Positions 1-7,629 of a stretch of DNA of 64,000 nucleotides are shown here, one piece after another. A program made the translations under genes and the position numbers. Origin of the DNA: Virgibacillus sp. AGTR (lineage in GTDB: Bacteria > Bacillota > Bacilli > Bacillales > Amphibacillaceae). The stretch is from contig NZ_JAJERH010000005.1 in the NCBI RefSeq assembly GCF_016919725.2, positions 62,001-126,000 on the forward strand, given 5' to 3'. Under the pieces are notes generated by a model. That model saw nothing but the letters and a program-made list of their open reading frames with translations, was not told where the DNA came from and did not search any database. The first letter of the stretch is position 1, and each line of letters opens with the position of its first letter.

Positions 1-38
1 CCTTTTACCGCTCCTTTAAATTTACCTACCCATTTCAA
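1..38 (-). CDS. Start of the next phage late gene, probably portal protein (cut by window edge)
   Basis: A TTG codon ending at 38 follows a good ribosome binding site (GAAAGGTGGTGAG) and opens a frame reading LKWVGKFKGAVK up to the window edge. In tailed-phage late operons the gene after the terminase large subunit is usually the portal protein, so that is the inferred identity. Twelve codons are too few to prove it. Confidence 0.35.
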   Translation of the reverse strand, partial: MKWVGKFKGAVK

Positions 39-57
39 ACTCTCACCACCTTTCAAA

Positions 58-1848
58 TTAACTTAATAGATCATTTACAGAAACAAACTCTACATTCCCT
101 TCTCCTTTAGGCTCTATTAGCATATCAATGACATGTGTATGTGCATTCAAAGCAGCTGCAAAACCATCTATCTTTCTGCTGGAACTCTGCTTGGATGGCA
201 TCCAGTTACTATTACGATCCTTAACCAGCTTCACATTGTTAAGATACCAACGGAAAATTTTACTATTGTTAAATATAACTTTTCCATCGAGCATCATTTC
301 TTTAAAGTTCTGCATCGGACCTCCTAAAGTAAGATGTCCCTGCCTAACCTTCTCTGTGTTAAATCCATAGTTTTCCAATGATTTATTTAGATACAATGCT
401 TTAGCTTTGTCATAAGTTATCAATTTGATCATGTATTTTTCAGATTGCTCAATGAACCATTCATAAACGTATTCAAACTTTACATAGTCACCTGGAATAA
501 CCGTTAACTCTCCATCTGCTTTCCACTCATCTAATCTACGTTGGTTGCTATCTCTGTCATAACGAGCCTGTGGTATCCACGAATGAGAGAGAACAAATAT
601 CGAACCATCATCTAAAGGAAATTCAAGTGCTGCAGCTGTAAAATCTTCTGTTTCAGACAAATCATAACCGCCAACACACTCTTTTCCTTCTAGTTCCTTG
701 ATATCAATAATTCGTTTGTTTTTCTTAATAGTAGGTAAATCAACAAACGATAATTGATCTACGTTACTGAACAGATTGAACTGTTTCGTCATCCAATCCG
801 CGCGTTCTTGCGGATTTTTCTTTTCCTTTTTCCAGTCTGTAACAAGGTTTACGAAGTCCATCAAACCGATATTAGGATTGGCCTTTATCCAAAGCTCTGG
901 TTTGTCAGCCTCTTCTGGTTTGTCCAACTTTGCAATGTAGTAAAATGTTCGCTCGTCCAGATTGTCATCCAGATTCTCAAGACAGTCAGTAGCGTTTTCG
1001 TAATACTGAACCAGTGGACCATCCAGAACATATCCAGCCGTTGTAATGTAAATGATTAAGGGCTGTTTACGAGCCTGGCGTGATTTCTTAATAACATTAA
1101 TGAGTTTGAAATCTTTGAATTCGTGTATCTCATCAAAAATCCCAAGGTGTGTGTTCAAACCGTCTAACCGTTTACTGTCGGATGCTCTAGGTTGAATTTC
1201 TCCATACATCTTTTTATACTTGATTTTATTTCTTTGTGCCTTATATCGTTTTAGTAAGTACGGTGACTTCTCAACCATCGCCTTCGCCTCATCGAACAGT
1301 TCGTGCGCTTGCTGTTCCGCATTGGCTAAAACATAGATTCTGGCTCCATTTTCACCATCAAAACCTAACATATAGTTGGAAAGACCACTAATAAGCGTAG
1401 TTTTTCCATTCTTACGACCCACCATATCTAACGCTTCACGAAAACGGCGTATGCCAGTGTCTCGGTGTACCCAACCAAAAAGAGACCCGATCACAAAATG
1501 CTGCCATGGTTGCAACACTAATTGACCAAAGTCTCCTTTAGACGGTTTACATTTCTTCTCAATGAATCGAATTGGGCGATGACCTTTTTCCTCATCAAAT
1601 ATCCAAGGAAAGTCATCTGTTCCTTGTCTTTCCAAGTCTCTTATGTGCCGTTTTGCTGCTAAAATGTTTTCTTTACTTGCTGGAATAGACCCATCGATCA
1701 ATCTTTCAGCATACCAAGTTGTTAAAAGTTCAGGATAGGGTTGTTCGAGTATTCCACCCCAACTTTTCTGCTCTTTTTGATAAGTCTCCCACCATCTTTC
1801 AAGCTCGGTGTAGCTCATCTCCAAAAGTGGTTTAGAAGTCTTCATCAT
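58..1848 (-). CDS. terL: Phage terminase large subunit (TerL)
   Basis: ATPase and nuclease of the DNA-packaging motor. It cuts concatemeric phage DNA and pumps it into the prohead through the portal. The N-terminal ATPase has a Walker A-like GRKNGKTT at about residues 144-151 and a Walker B-like LGIFDEIHEF near residue 235. The C-terminal half contains acidic motifs (GGYDLSETEDFTA and a later TYDKAKA) fitting the RNase H-like nuclease. At 596 aa it has the usual length of the HK97-type TerL partner of P27-family TerS. The start overlaps the end of terS by 17 nt, so the two are translationally coupled. It looks intact, which suggests packaging was functional recently. Confidence 0.95.
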   Translation of the reverse strand: MMKTSKPLLEMSYTELERWWETYQKEQKSWGGILEQPYPELLTTWYAERLIDGSIPASKENILAAKRHIRDLERQGTDDFPWIFDEEKGHRPIRFIEKKCKPSKGDFGQLVLQPWQHFVIGSLFGWVHRDTGIRRFREALDMVGRKNGKTTLISGLSNYMLGFDGENGARIYVLANAEQQAHELFDEAKAMVEKSPYLLKRYKAQRNKIKYKKMYGEIQPRASDSKRLDGLNTHLGIFDEIHEFKDFKLINVIKKSRQARKQPLIIYITTAGYVLDGPLVQYYENATDCLENLDDNLDERTFYYIAKLDKPEEADKPELWIKANPNIGLMDFVNLVTDWKKEKKNPQERADWMTKQFNLFSNVDQLSFVDLPTIKKNKRIIDIKELEGKECVGGYDLSETEDFTAAALEFPLDDGSIFVLSHSWIPQARYDRDSNQRRLDEWKADGELTVIPGDYVKFEYVYEWFIEQSEKYMIKLITYDKAKALYLNKSLENYGFNTEKVRQGHLTLGGPMQNFKEMMLDGKVIFNNSKIFRWYLNNVKLVKDRNSNWMPSKQSSSRKIDGFAAALNAHTHVIDMLIEPKGEGNVEFVSVNDLLS

Positions 1849-2284
1849 CGTCGTTATCGCCTTCTAAATTTATCGCTAATCTCGCTCTTGCAGACGGAGA
1901 AAGACCTAAATCAGAAGCAAATGATCGCATTTGAGCAGCCGCATCCTTCATGCGTAAAATAAATGGGTTAGGTTTTCCATCAACCCACATTCCCTTTACT
2001 TTTACCTGCCTTTTAAATGAAAGGTACTGAGAGTATGCATCACAATATAAAGCTAAGTGACCAACATCGGCATCGTTAATTAATTCAACACTTAAAAGTA
2101 AGTCAGCTAATCGTTTAAATTCCTTTTTAGCTGTATCATTAAGCCAAGAAGGTGGGATAACATGATCCGCACTCATTTTCATCTTTTCTTCTTGTTCAGC
2201 TCGGCGCTTTAATTTGTCGACATTCTTCTTAGCTGGGTTTCCTTGTAATAGTTGTAACCTCGCTGGTTTTGCTGGGGTCGGCAT
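1832..2284 (-). CDS. terS: Phage terminase small subunit, P27 family
   Basis: DNA-recognition subunit of the terminase. It binds the packaging site and hands DNA to TerL. The 150-aa protein starts with the MPTPAKPARLQLLQGNP-type N-terminus common in the P27 family, continues as a helical domain (LNDTAKKEFKRLADLL, LYCDAYSQYL), and ends in a strongly acidic tail (EGDNDDDEDF). The ATG is preceded by a GGAGGTGGTGATATT ribosome binding site. The 138 bp upstream (2285-2422) between terS and the HNH gene has no gene. In phages with an HNH-terS-terL order this is a natural place for a cos site, but no direct evidence was seen. Confidence 0.92.
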   Translation of the reverse strand: MPTPAKPARLQLLQGNPAKKNVDKLKRRAEQEEKMKMSADHVIPPSWLNDTAKKEFKRLADLLLSVELINDADVGHLALYCDAYSQYLSFKRQVKVKGMWVDGKPNPFILRMKDAAAQMRSFASDLGLSPSARARLAINLEGDNDDDEDF

Positions 2285-2422
2285 AATATCACCACCTCCT
2301 TTTAAATGGTATTTTTCTTACATTTTTCACCTACCTAAAAATATTGATGGGCGGTTTTATTGTGAAGAAAGAAGTCATCCGGTCTGGAAAAATTTATTTT
2401 TCTTTTTTTCTTTTAAGGGGGG

Positions 2423-2746
2423 CTACCTTATTTCTTCATTTGCCCCAAACTCAACAACATTTATCTTTCTTTTTTTAGCACTCTTACGCTGTCCACCACC
2501 CTTTTCAGGGTGTTCTTTGTTGTGGCATGCATTACATAAGCTAATGAGATTATCTAATGTTAACGAAAGCTCCGGATATTCATCACGCGGTTTAATATGG
2601 TGAACCATATCAGCTGGTGTTATCTTCTTTCTTTTAAAACAGCGCTGACAAAGATAATGGTCACGTTTCAATGCAAGTGTTCTACACTTTAGCCAAGCAG
2701 CACTATTGAGAAACTTCTTAGATTCTTGTTCTTTCTTAGTTGCCAT
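2423..2746 (-). CDS. Phage HNH endonuclease
   Basis: A 107-aa HNH nuclease. The Cys4 zinc frame is visible as CQRC near residue 35 and CNAC near residue 92, enclosing the HNH core (DMVHHIKPRDEYPELSLTLDNLISLCNACHNKEH). Phage HNH proteins of this size encoded beside terS/terL assist terminase in specific cleavage at the packaging site; that role is inferred from the position. The N-terminus is basic and the C-terminal tail is rich in Lys/Arg. The gene lies 5 nt before the small hypothetical gene at 2752-3141. Confidence 0.92.
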   Translation of the reverse strand: MATKKEQESKKFLNSAAWLKCRTLALKRDHYLCQRCFKRKKITPADMVHHIKPRDEYPELSLTLDNLISLCNACHNKEHPEKGGGQRKSAKKRKINVVEFGANEEIR

Positions 2747-2751
2747 TTTAT

Positions 2752-3141
2752 TTAATCATCCAAAACATATTTACCTGTTTGTAAATGTATAGTTTCTTTG
2801 GCTGGTGCAGACTTGCCTGAGATATAATGGTCTAACTTTAACTCCATTCCACCACTTAAACCTTCCTGTGTTTTAGTTTCCCAATTTAAATGGACATTCT
2901 CTTTTCCATTTATCTCTTCACCTTTATAGACTACTTTTGGAACAGCAGTTTCATTTTCTAGTTCGATAACTAATAAACTAGTCTTATCTTTACCTGTAGC
3001 CCAATCTACACCTGCATGTATAGATTGATGTTCTTCTTTGGTTACAAACTGTATTTTTTCTTCATTCAAAGTTGATGGTGTATCTCCTATCCTCGGACCA
3101 TTCCCTTCTACTGGTCTTCTTGTACCTTCCTTGTTTTCCAT
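2752..3141 (-). CDS. Phage hypothetical protein (129 aa)
   Basis: Function not recognised. The start at 3141 is chosen because an AAAGGAGGAGTGAG site stands just upstream; the frame is open further to 3183 but without a site. The protein is hydrophilic, with an N-terminal Glu/Arg/Gly/Pro-rich stretch (MENKEGTRRPVEGNGPRIG) and a middle part containing GVDWATGKDKTSLLVIELE. No signal peptide, membrane segment or cysteine motif is visible. It lies in the late-gene block between a zinc-ribbon protein and the HNH nuclease. Confidence 0.7.
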   Translation of the reverse strand: MENKEGTRRPVEGNGPRIGDTPSTLNEEKIQFVTKEEHQSIHAGVDWATGKDKTSLLVIELENETAVPKVVYKGEEINGKENVHLNWETKTQEGLSGGMELKLDHYISGKSAPAKETIHLQTGKYVLDD

Positions 3142-3183
3142 TGATCTCACTCCTCCTTTTATACATAATAAAAAGACACCCAA

Positions 3184-3498
3184 TTAACTGAGTGTCTTTG
3201 CTTGTATTTTATTTTTTAAATCAACCATTTGCGGATCCAATATAGCTTTCTTATCACGAATCTTATTCAGTGTTTTCTTATACTTCGCTTGATCCGTAAT
3301 AGTTGGCAATGTTTCATATAGCTTTCTAATTTCTCTTTGTTTTCGTCTAATATCTGCATTAGTTACGTAAGAGATATAATGCTCATTACAATGTGGACAG
3401 GTGAAATATGTCTCTGTTATCCCTTTACCATGTTTCTTTTCCTGTAATCGAATAACAAATGTATTGCAACACCTTTCGCACATTATTGGTTCATTCAT
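3184..3498 (-). CDS. Phage zinc-ribbon protein
   Basis: A 104-aa protein with a treble-clef or zinc-ribbon pattern: CERC near the N-terminus and CPHC about 25 residues later. A Lys/Arg-rich helical tail follows (ADIRRKQREIRKLYETL). The ATG at 3498 is preferred over the in-frame ATGs at 3519 and 3516 because of the AGGTGATCAA site before it. The true start is only 5 nt from the end of the lipoprotein gene. Related small phage proteins are annotated variously; the sequence supports nucleic-acid or protein binding through zinc, nothing more exact. Confidence 0.7.
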   Translation of the reverse strand: MNEPIMCERCCNTFVIRLQEKKHGKGITETYFTCPHCNEHYISYVTNADIRRKQREIRKLYETLPTITDQAKYKKTLNKIRDKKAILDPQMVDLKNKIQAKTLS

Positions 3499-3502
3499 TT
3501 GA

Positions 3503-4105
3503 TCACCTACTTGCATCAAAATTTATAAAAAGAGAACCTAATTCTTGCGTATCAAAAAAACTAATTTCATAATCATTATCTTGATAGGTTAACTCACTAT
3601 CACCTGAATCTAAAAACTCATTAAATTTATTGTTGTACTTTTCGCCTTCCAATTGAAGAGTGTTGATAATAATAACTGCCGAGGCAATTCCTCTACTTAA
3701 ATATTGATCATTTTCTTTAGTTCCTGTAATTGCTAATTGATAACCATTCAAAGTTTTGTTTTCATTATATTTTGCTAATATAGAATAAGATGAACCATCT
3801 TCATCATAAAAATCTGACTCATACAGTTTTTTAGAATACCAGTTCTTTTCTTTTATTAATTTACCAAAATCATGCGGATTCAACATTTCCAATTCATAGT
3901 CTTCATCACTGAGGTTTATTGTTTCGATTCCTTCATTGTATTTTTTAACAAAGTCATTTAATTGGTCATCGGAAGCCTTGTTATCTAATCCATTCTCACT
4001 ATCTACTATCTTTGAATTATCATTTTCTTTTGCATTATTTTGTGAACAACCAATCATCAAAAATATCAATGAACATAAAAACAAAACAGCTAATACCTTC
4101 TTCAT
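3503..4105 (-). CDS. Prophage-encoded lipoprotein (cargo gene)
   Basis: A 200-aa predicted lipoprotein. It has an MKK start, a hydrophobic stretch and a lipobox LMIGC with Cys20, followed by an Asn/Asp/Lys/Ser-rich linker. The remaining ~150 residues form a mixed alpha/beta extracellular domain with no recognised fold. A GGGGGAGATTG ribosome binding site precedes the ATG. A terminator at 4179-4217 separates it from the regulator upstream, and a TATAAT-like hexamer lies between, so it may have its own promoter. This layout is typical of a lysogenic-conversion or superinfection-exclusion gene; the function is inference. Confidence 0.75.
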   Translation of the reverse strand: MKKVLAVLFLCSLIFLMIGCSQNNAKENDNSKIVDSENGLDNKASDDQLNDFVKKYNEGIETINLSDEDYELEMLNPHDFGKLIKEKNWYSKKLYESDFYDEDGSSYSILAKYNENKTLNGYQLAITGTKENDQYLSRGIASAVIIINTLQLEGEKYNNKFNEFLDSGDSELTYQDNDYEISFFDTQELGSLFINFDASR

Positions 4106-4178
4106 CCAATCTCCCCCACATAGTTCTTATGACTTAATTATGATGGAGTTGGAAATTATATGCAATACTTATTCACCT

Positions 4179-4217
4179 AAAAAAAATAGCATCCAAGCCC
4201 TTGCAAAACTTGGATGC
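4179..4217 (-). terminator. Rho-independent terminator after the late regulator gene
   Basis: Perfect 9-bp arms (GCATCCAAG at 4189-4197 and CTTGGATGC at 4209-4217) with an 11-nt loop. Read on the minus strand they are followed by a run of eight U residues (4179-4186). It ends transcription coming from the ArpU-like gene and isolates the lipoprotein gene. Confidence 0.85.
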
Positions 4218-4317
4218 ACCATTTACATATCTACAACATTACAATATATCGTAAACAACGTAACCGTAATACAGGTACCTATATTTTGTTTACAGTATCA
4301 TAATAACACATTAATAC

Positions 4318-4344
4318 GGACACTTTGTGGACAGTTTTCGGACA
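4318..4344 (-). repeat. Three TGTCC repeats with exact 11-bp spacing
   Basis: On the plus strand GGACA begins at 4318, 4329 and 4340, each copy separated by 6 nt, giving a period of one DNA helical turn. The array lies directly after the stop codon of the regulator at 4348-4872 and before the terminator and late genes. Same-face spacing suggests a protein-binding array, possibly for the neighbouring late regulator. Confidence 0.5.
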
Positions 4345-4347
4345 GAT

Positions 4348-4872
4348 TCAATTGCTAAACTTAATAGCATCTACCCCAAAAAAGATGACAGGTAAATCGG
4401 ATATTGCTTTTTCTATATATCTTCTCACCGTTCTTTCCTCAATATGTTCGATCTCTGCAATCTCTCTTGTAGTGTATTTCCTTTTGGATGTATATTTCTT
4501 TTCGAGAACCCTGTAGTATTTTAATTCCTCTTTACTGCAAGATTGTTTGTATGCTTCCATCTTCCCTCTGATAAAGTAGACCATTGCTATCGTTTTGGTT
4601 TTGCTTTGTTTAATTGATTCGATAGATTCAAGACTAATTGTTTCAATGTCTAAGTCTTGGATTGAAGTGTCCTGAAGTTTTTCTAAATCTGTTTCTAGTT
4701 TCTCACAATGCATAACCAATGATCTGTAATTTCGTAAAAGCAGCTTAATATTGTGCAACCTTCTATTTTGTTTTTCCCGTTCCTGCTGCCTTATCTCTTC
4801 TTTATATGCTTTGATTGCCTCCTGTGAGGCAGTCTGTGTAATTAGTTTCAACTGCTTTTCGGTTATATGCAT
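4348..4872 (-). CDS. Phage late transcription regulator, ArpU/RinA-like (sigma-70 region 4-like HTH)
   Basis: A 174-aa, mostly helical protein. Residues ~25-70 are a charged coiled coil (EEIRQQEREKQNRRLHNIK). The C-terminal part (YTTREIAEIEHIEERTVRRYIEKAI) is a helix-turn-helix of the sigma region 4 type, as in ArpU, RinA and Xpf-like phage regulators that switch on the late operon. The position fits this, between the replication genes and the packaging genes. The family assignment rests on the pattern, not on a search. Its start overlaps the stop of the gene at 4872-5147. Confidence 0.7.
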   Translation of the reverse strand: MHITEKQLKLITQTASQEAIKAYKEEIRQQEREKQNRRLHNIKLLLRNYRSLVMHCEKLETDLEKLQDTSIQDLDIETISLESIESIKQSKTKTIAMVYFIRGKMEAYKQSCSKEELKYYRVLEKKYTSKRKYTTREIAEIEHIEERTVRRYIEKAISDLPVIFFGVDAIKFSN

Positions 4873-5147
4873 TAGGATTCCTCCTTTACTCCTCCATAAA
4901 GGGAAGGTTGATTATTTAACTGCTTCGTTAATTCAAAAAATAGCTCTCTATTTCCAGTATCCAAAGCATAATCTATTAAAATGTTAAGAATATCTTCATC
5001 GGTAACGGATGTTTTGCAATCATATTCCATCTTTTCGTATGCAGGCTTTGAGCTATATGACACACTTGAAAGATATTTAGCCATTTCAACTTCATAAATT
5101 TTATTTAGTATTCTTTTCATGTAATCATCATTTTCGAAGTAGTACAT
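4872..5147 (-). CDS. Phage small protein with possible IDEAL-type motif
   Basis: 91 aa, acidic and helical. The C-terminal part (ILIDYALDTGNRELFFELTK) resembles the IDEAL motif found in short Bacillus proteins such as YpiB and in phage proteins; this is an eye match only. The start codon at 5147 shares a base with the stop of the upstream gene, and its own stop overlaps the next start, so it lies in a tightly coupled set. No function is assigned. Confidence 0.65.
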   Translation of the reverse strand: MYYFENDDYMKRILNKIYEVEMAKYLSSVSYSSKPAYEKMEYDCKTSVTDEDILNILIDYALDTGNRELFFELTKQLNNQPSLYGGVKEES

Positions 5148-5440
5148 TACGATTCTCCTTTCAGTGCTTCACAAAGCTTTATATACGCATTTGTCGCACA
5201 CTTATTTCCGTACCGCTCAACATCATCTAAAATATCTGTTGCTTCTTCAATAGCCTGTTTGTAGCGTTCGGCTCTTTTCATCTGGTTAATTCCGTATGAA
5301 TTATTTTGTCTTGCCATGAATTTAGCTGTGTCTAGTTTTTCCTCTAATTCCTGCACACGTTCTTTAAGGTTTTGCTTTTCATCTAAAAGAACATCATACT
5401 CAGACTCTTGAATAATAATTCTTCCTGTATAGTAGTCCAT
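5147..5440 (-). CDS. Phage coiled-coil hypothetical protein
   Basis: 97 aa. Residues ~12-45 form a heptad-rich coiled coil (EYDVLLDEKQNLKERVQELE), followed by a short helical domain with two cysteines. No recognised family. It begins 2 nt after the helicase gene ends, with a GGAGGGGTAGAG site, and overlaps the next start by 1 nt. Confidence 0.65.
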   Translation of the reverse strand: MDYYTGRIIIQESEYDVLLDEKQNLKERVQELEEKLDTAKFMARQNNSYGINQMKRAERYKQAIEEATDILDDVERYGNKCATNAYIKLCEALKGES

Positions 5441-5442
5441 CT

Positions 5443-6809
5443 CTACCCCTCCTTTACTTTCTCAATTCGTGCTTTTACAGCTTCCAGTAGGGCGTCTTGT
5501 CCTGCTGTTTTATCAGCCAGTCTCGATGCAACAGTCTCGTCTAATGTATTTTCAGCTACTAAATGGTGAATGATAACTCGTTCTTTTTGTCCTTGTCGAT
5601 CTAGCCTAGCATTTGCCTGTTGATATAATTCTAAAGACCAAGTTAATCCAAACCAAACAATGTTATGTCCGCCATCCTGTAAGTTTAATCCGTGACCAGC
5701 TGAAGCTGGATGTGTTAAAAGTAAAGGTATTTCTCCTTTATTCCACGCTTCGATATCCTCCGGACCTTCTAACTTTTTTGCTTCCGGGAATCTTTTCATG
5801 ATTCTAGACAGATCGTGCTTATACGTATAAAAGCAAAGGATTGTTTTCCCGTTTGCGGCTTCGATAAGATCTTCTAAAGCATCAAGTTTTGCATGGTGGA
5901 CTTCCTGCACATCTTTATTTTCGTCATACACAGCCCCATTGGCTATCTGTAGTAACTTATTAGACAAAACTGCTGCTGTATCAGCTGTTACGTCACTGTC
6001 GTCAAATGGCAATAGGAGATCTTTCTCTAGCTTCTCGTATTTTTTCCTAGTATTAGCTGTTAAAGTGACTGGCACCATCCGTTCTATTCTCTCCGGTAAG
6101 TCTAGCCAGTCTTTGGCACTCATACTGACACAAATATCTGATATCTTCTCATACACTCGATTCTCAGCTTCATCTTTTTGTTTCCATTCGTAGACAATAT
6201 GACCGTCACGTCTTCCTGGCGTGAAGTATCGATCTCGGTATCCGGTTATCGTTCTTCCTAAACGCTCTCCTTGGTCTAATAAATACAATTGTGCCCATAA
6301 ATCATGAAGACCGTTTGGTGTTGGTGTACCAGTTAAACCGATGATACGCTGCATTAGAGGCCTGACTCGACGCAAAGCACGGAAACGTTTGGATTTACTG
6401 GATTTAAAACTAGATAACTCGTCAATCACTACCGTATCAAATGGCCATTTACTACCTGTCATACTCACCAGCCAAGGTACATTTTCTCGATTGATTACAT
6501 ACACATCAGCTTCTGCCTTTAGTGCTTTTTCTCGTTGGGTTCTGGATCCAAGAATTTTAGATATCGTAATATGCTGCAGATGATCCCATTTAGCTGTTTC
6601 CCTACTCCACGTATCCTGCGCCACTCGTAAAGGAGCTATGACTAAAATTTTCCCTGCGTCAAAATACGTATTTTTCAACTCTTCTAGGGCAGTTAAGGTG
6701 ATAACGGTTTTTCCTAACCCAAGCCCATATCCAAAAATAGACCAGCTGCTGGCGTGTCAATAATCTTCTGTATAGCAAATTCTTGATATTGATGGGGTAT
6801 GAACTTCAT
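5443..6809 (-). pseudogene. SNF2-type phage DNA helicase, frameshifted at Walker A
   Basis: A superfamily 2 helicase of phage replication modules. Translation from the ATG at 6809 (coupled TGATG with the VRR-NUC gene) gives MKFIPHQYQEFAIQK...LFLDMGLG and then meets TAG at 6714-6716. Immediately after, another frame reads LGKTVITLTAL and continues for over 400 residues with IAPLRVA, a Walker B-like DTVVIDELSSF, GLTGTPTPNG, and the C-terminal helicase motifs ending DRQGQKERVIIHHLVA. Against the family pattern DMGLGKT the DNA holds about 5 extra bases (GGGCTTGGGTTAGG) inside the nucleotide-binding loop. An internal TTG at 6678 could start a 411-aa product, but without motif I. The cause may be mutation or an assembly error. 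Confidence 0.85.
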
Positions 6810-7093
6810 CAGGCACCACCTCCAATCTCTTTTATAAAATTGTCCACTTGCTGCTTAGATTCTAGTACATAGACCTCATGTTTACGTTTCTCAAGCTCCT
6901 GAATCCGTTTCTCCTGTAGCGGACTTAGCTTTCCATCAGGCGCCTTCATTTCTACAAAAAGGGTACGTCCTCGAGGTAAAATGCAAATGCGATCTGGCAC
7001 ACCTCTTCTACCAGGAGACACCCATTTGAAGCACAGACCTCCAAGCTGTTCAATTTTATCTTTTAGTCTTTTTTCTAATTGACTTTCTTTCAC
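6809..7093 (-). CDS. VRR-NUC domain nuclease
   Basis: A small stand-alone VRR-NUC protein of the PD-(D/E)XK superfamily. Visible motifs are the N-terminal helix with a conserved Glu (ESQLEKRLKD), KWVSPGRRGVPDRI containing the catalytic Asp, and FVEMKAPDGKLSPLQ containing the E-x-K pair. These nucleases are regular partners of SNF2 helicases in phage replication modules and probably act on branched DNA. The GTG at 7093 is chosen because it overlaps the upstream stop as GTGA with an AAAAGGTGGG site; a GTG at 7102 is also in frame. Its stop overlaps the helicase start as TGATG. Confidence 0.88.
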   Translation of the reverse strand: MKESQLEKRLKDKIEQLGGLCFKWVSPGRRGVPDRICILPRGRTLFVEMKAPDGKLSPLQEKRIQELEKRKHEVYVLESKQQVDNFIKEIGGGA

Positions 7094-7350
7094 GGGGCCC
7101 ACCTTTTCACATTTGACTTAGTACAGAAATCCCATCGGGTCAAAAGCTCCTTAATGAAAACTTCTGTACTCTGACTCTTTTTGGGATCCATTGAATCATC
7201 ATAAAACCAAACTTCATAAAACTGGACTTCTTCTCTTACTTTTAAGAAAGGGTTTGATACTCTGATAACCTCGTACTTACGGTTAAATAGTTCCAAGCGC
7301 CCGTTCTCAAACACTCTCATTCCATAAGGTAAATCCAAACTAAAATTCAC
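7090..7350 (-). CDS. Phage hypothetical protein (86 aa)
   Basis: Not recognised. The protein is rich in aromatic and charged residues with an apparent beta-strand character (RLELFNRKYEVIRVSNPFLK, QFYEVWFYDD). No membrane segment or cysteine motif. It is the first gene after the iteron-like noncoding region and overlaps the VRR-NUC start, so it belongs to the same replication operon. Confidence 0.65.
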   Translation of the reverse strand: MNFSLDLPYGMRVFENGRLELFNRKYEVIRVSNPFLKVREEVQFYEVWFYDDSMDPKKSQSTEVFIKELLTRWDFCTKSNVKRWAP

Positions 7351-7480
7351 GTGAATGCCTCCTCTGAATTAAGGGTATCAGCAAATCAGCATTATGCGCG
7401 TATTCTGCTGAAGTCTATTTAACCCCTATTTTTTATGTCTATGGGCTCTTAGTTTAGTTTAAAGTCTTATATCTAATTTT

Positions 7481-7615
7481 GCTGTTACTCCTGTTACTTT
7501 TCGGCTGACACCTTGCCCCTATTGATTTTGAGAGATAACAGCGAAGGTAACATCAACTTAATTCCGCTGTTACTCCTGTTACCTACTAAGTATCAGCAGG
7601 TAACACCAAGGTAAC
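7481..7615. repeat. Iteron-like GTTAC repeat region, candidate phage replication origin
   Basis: The 17-mer GCTGTTACTCCTGTTAC occurs twice, at 7481-7497 and 7566-7582. GGTAAC in the opposite orientation occurs at 7547-7552, 7599-7604 and 7610-7615. In total there are seven GTTAC/GTAAC words in about 135 bp. The surrounding 7351-7629 has no gene and is AT-rich on its left side. It lies directly after the primase-helicase gene. Direct iterons plus an inverted set next to a replication initiator are the usual build of a phage origin; that function is inferred. Confidence 0.55.
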
Positions 7616-7629
7616 AGTGGGGTGATGCC

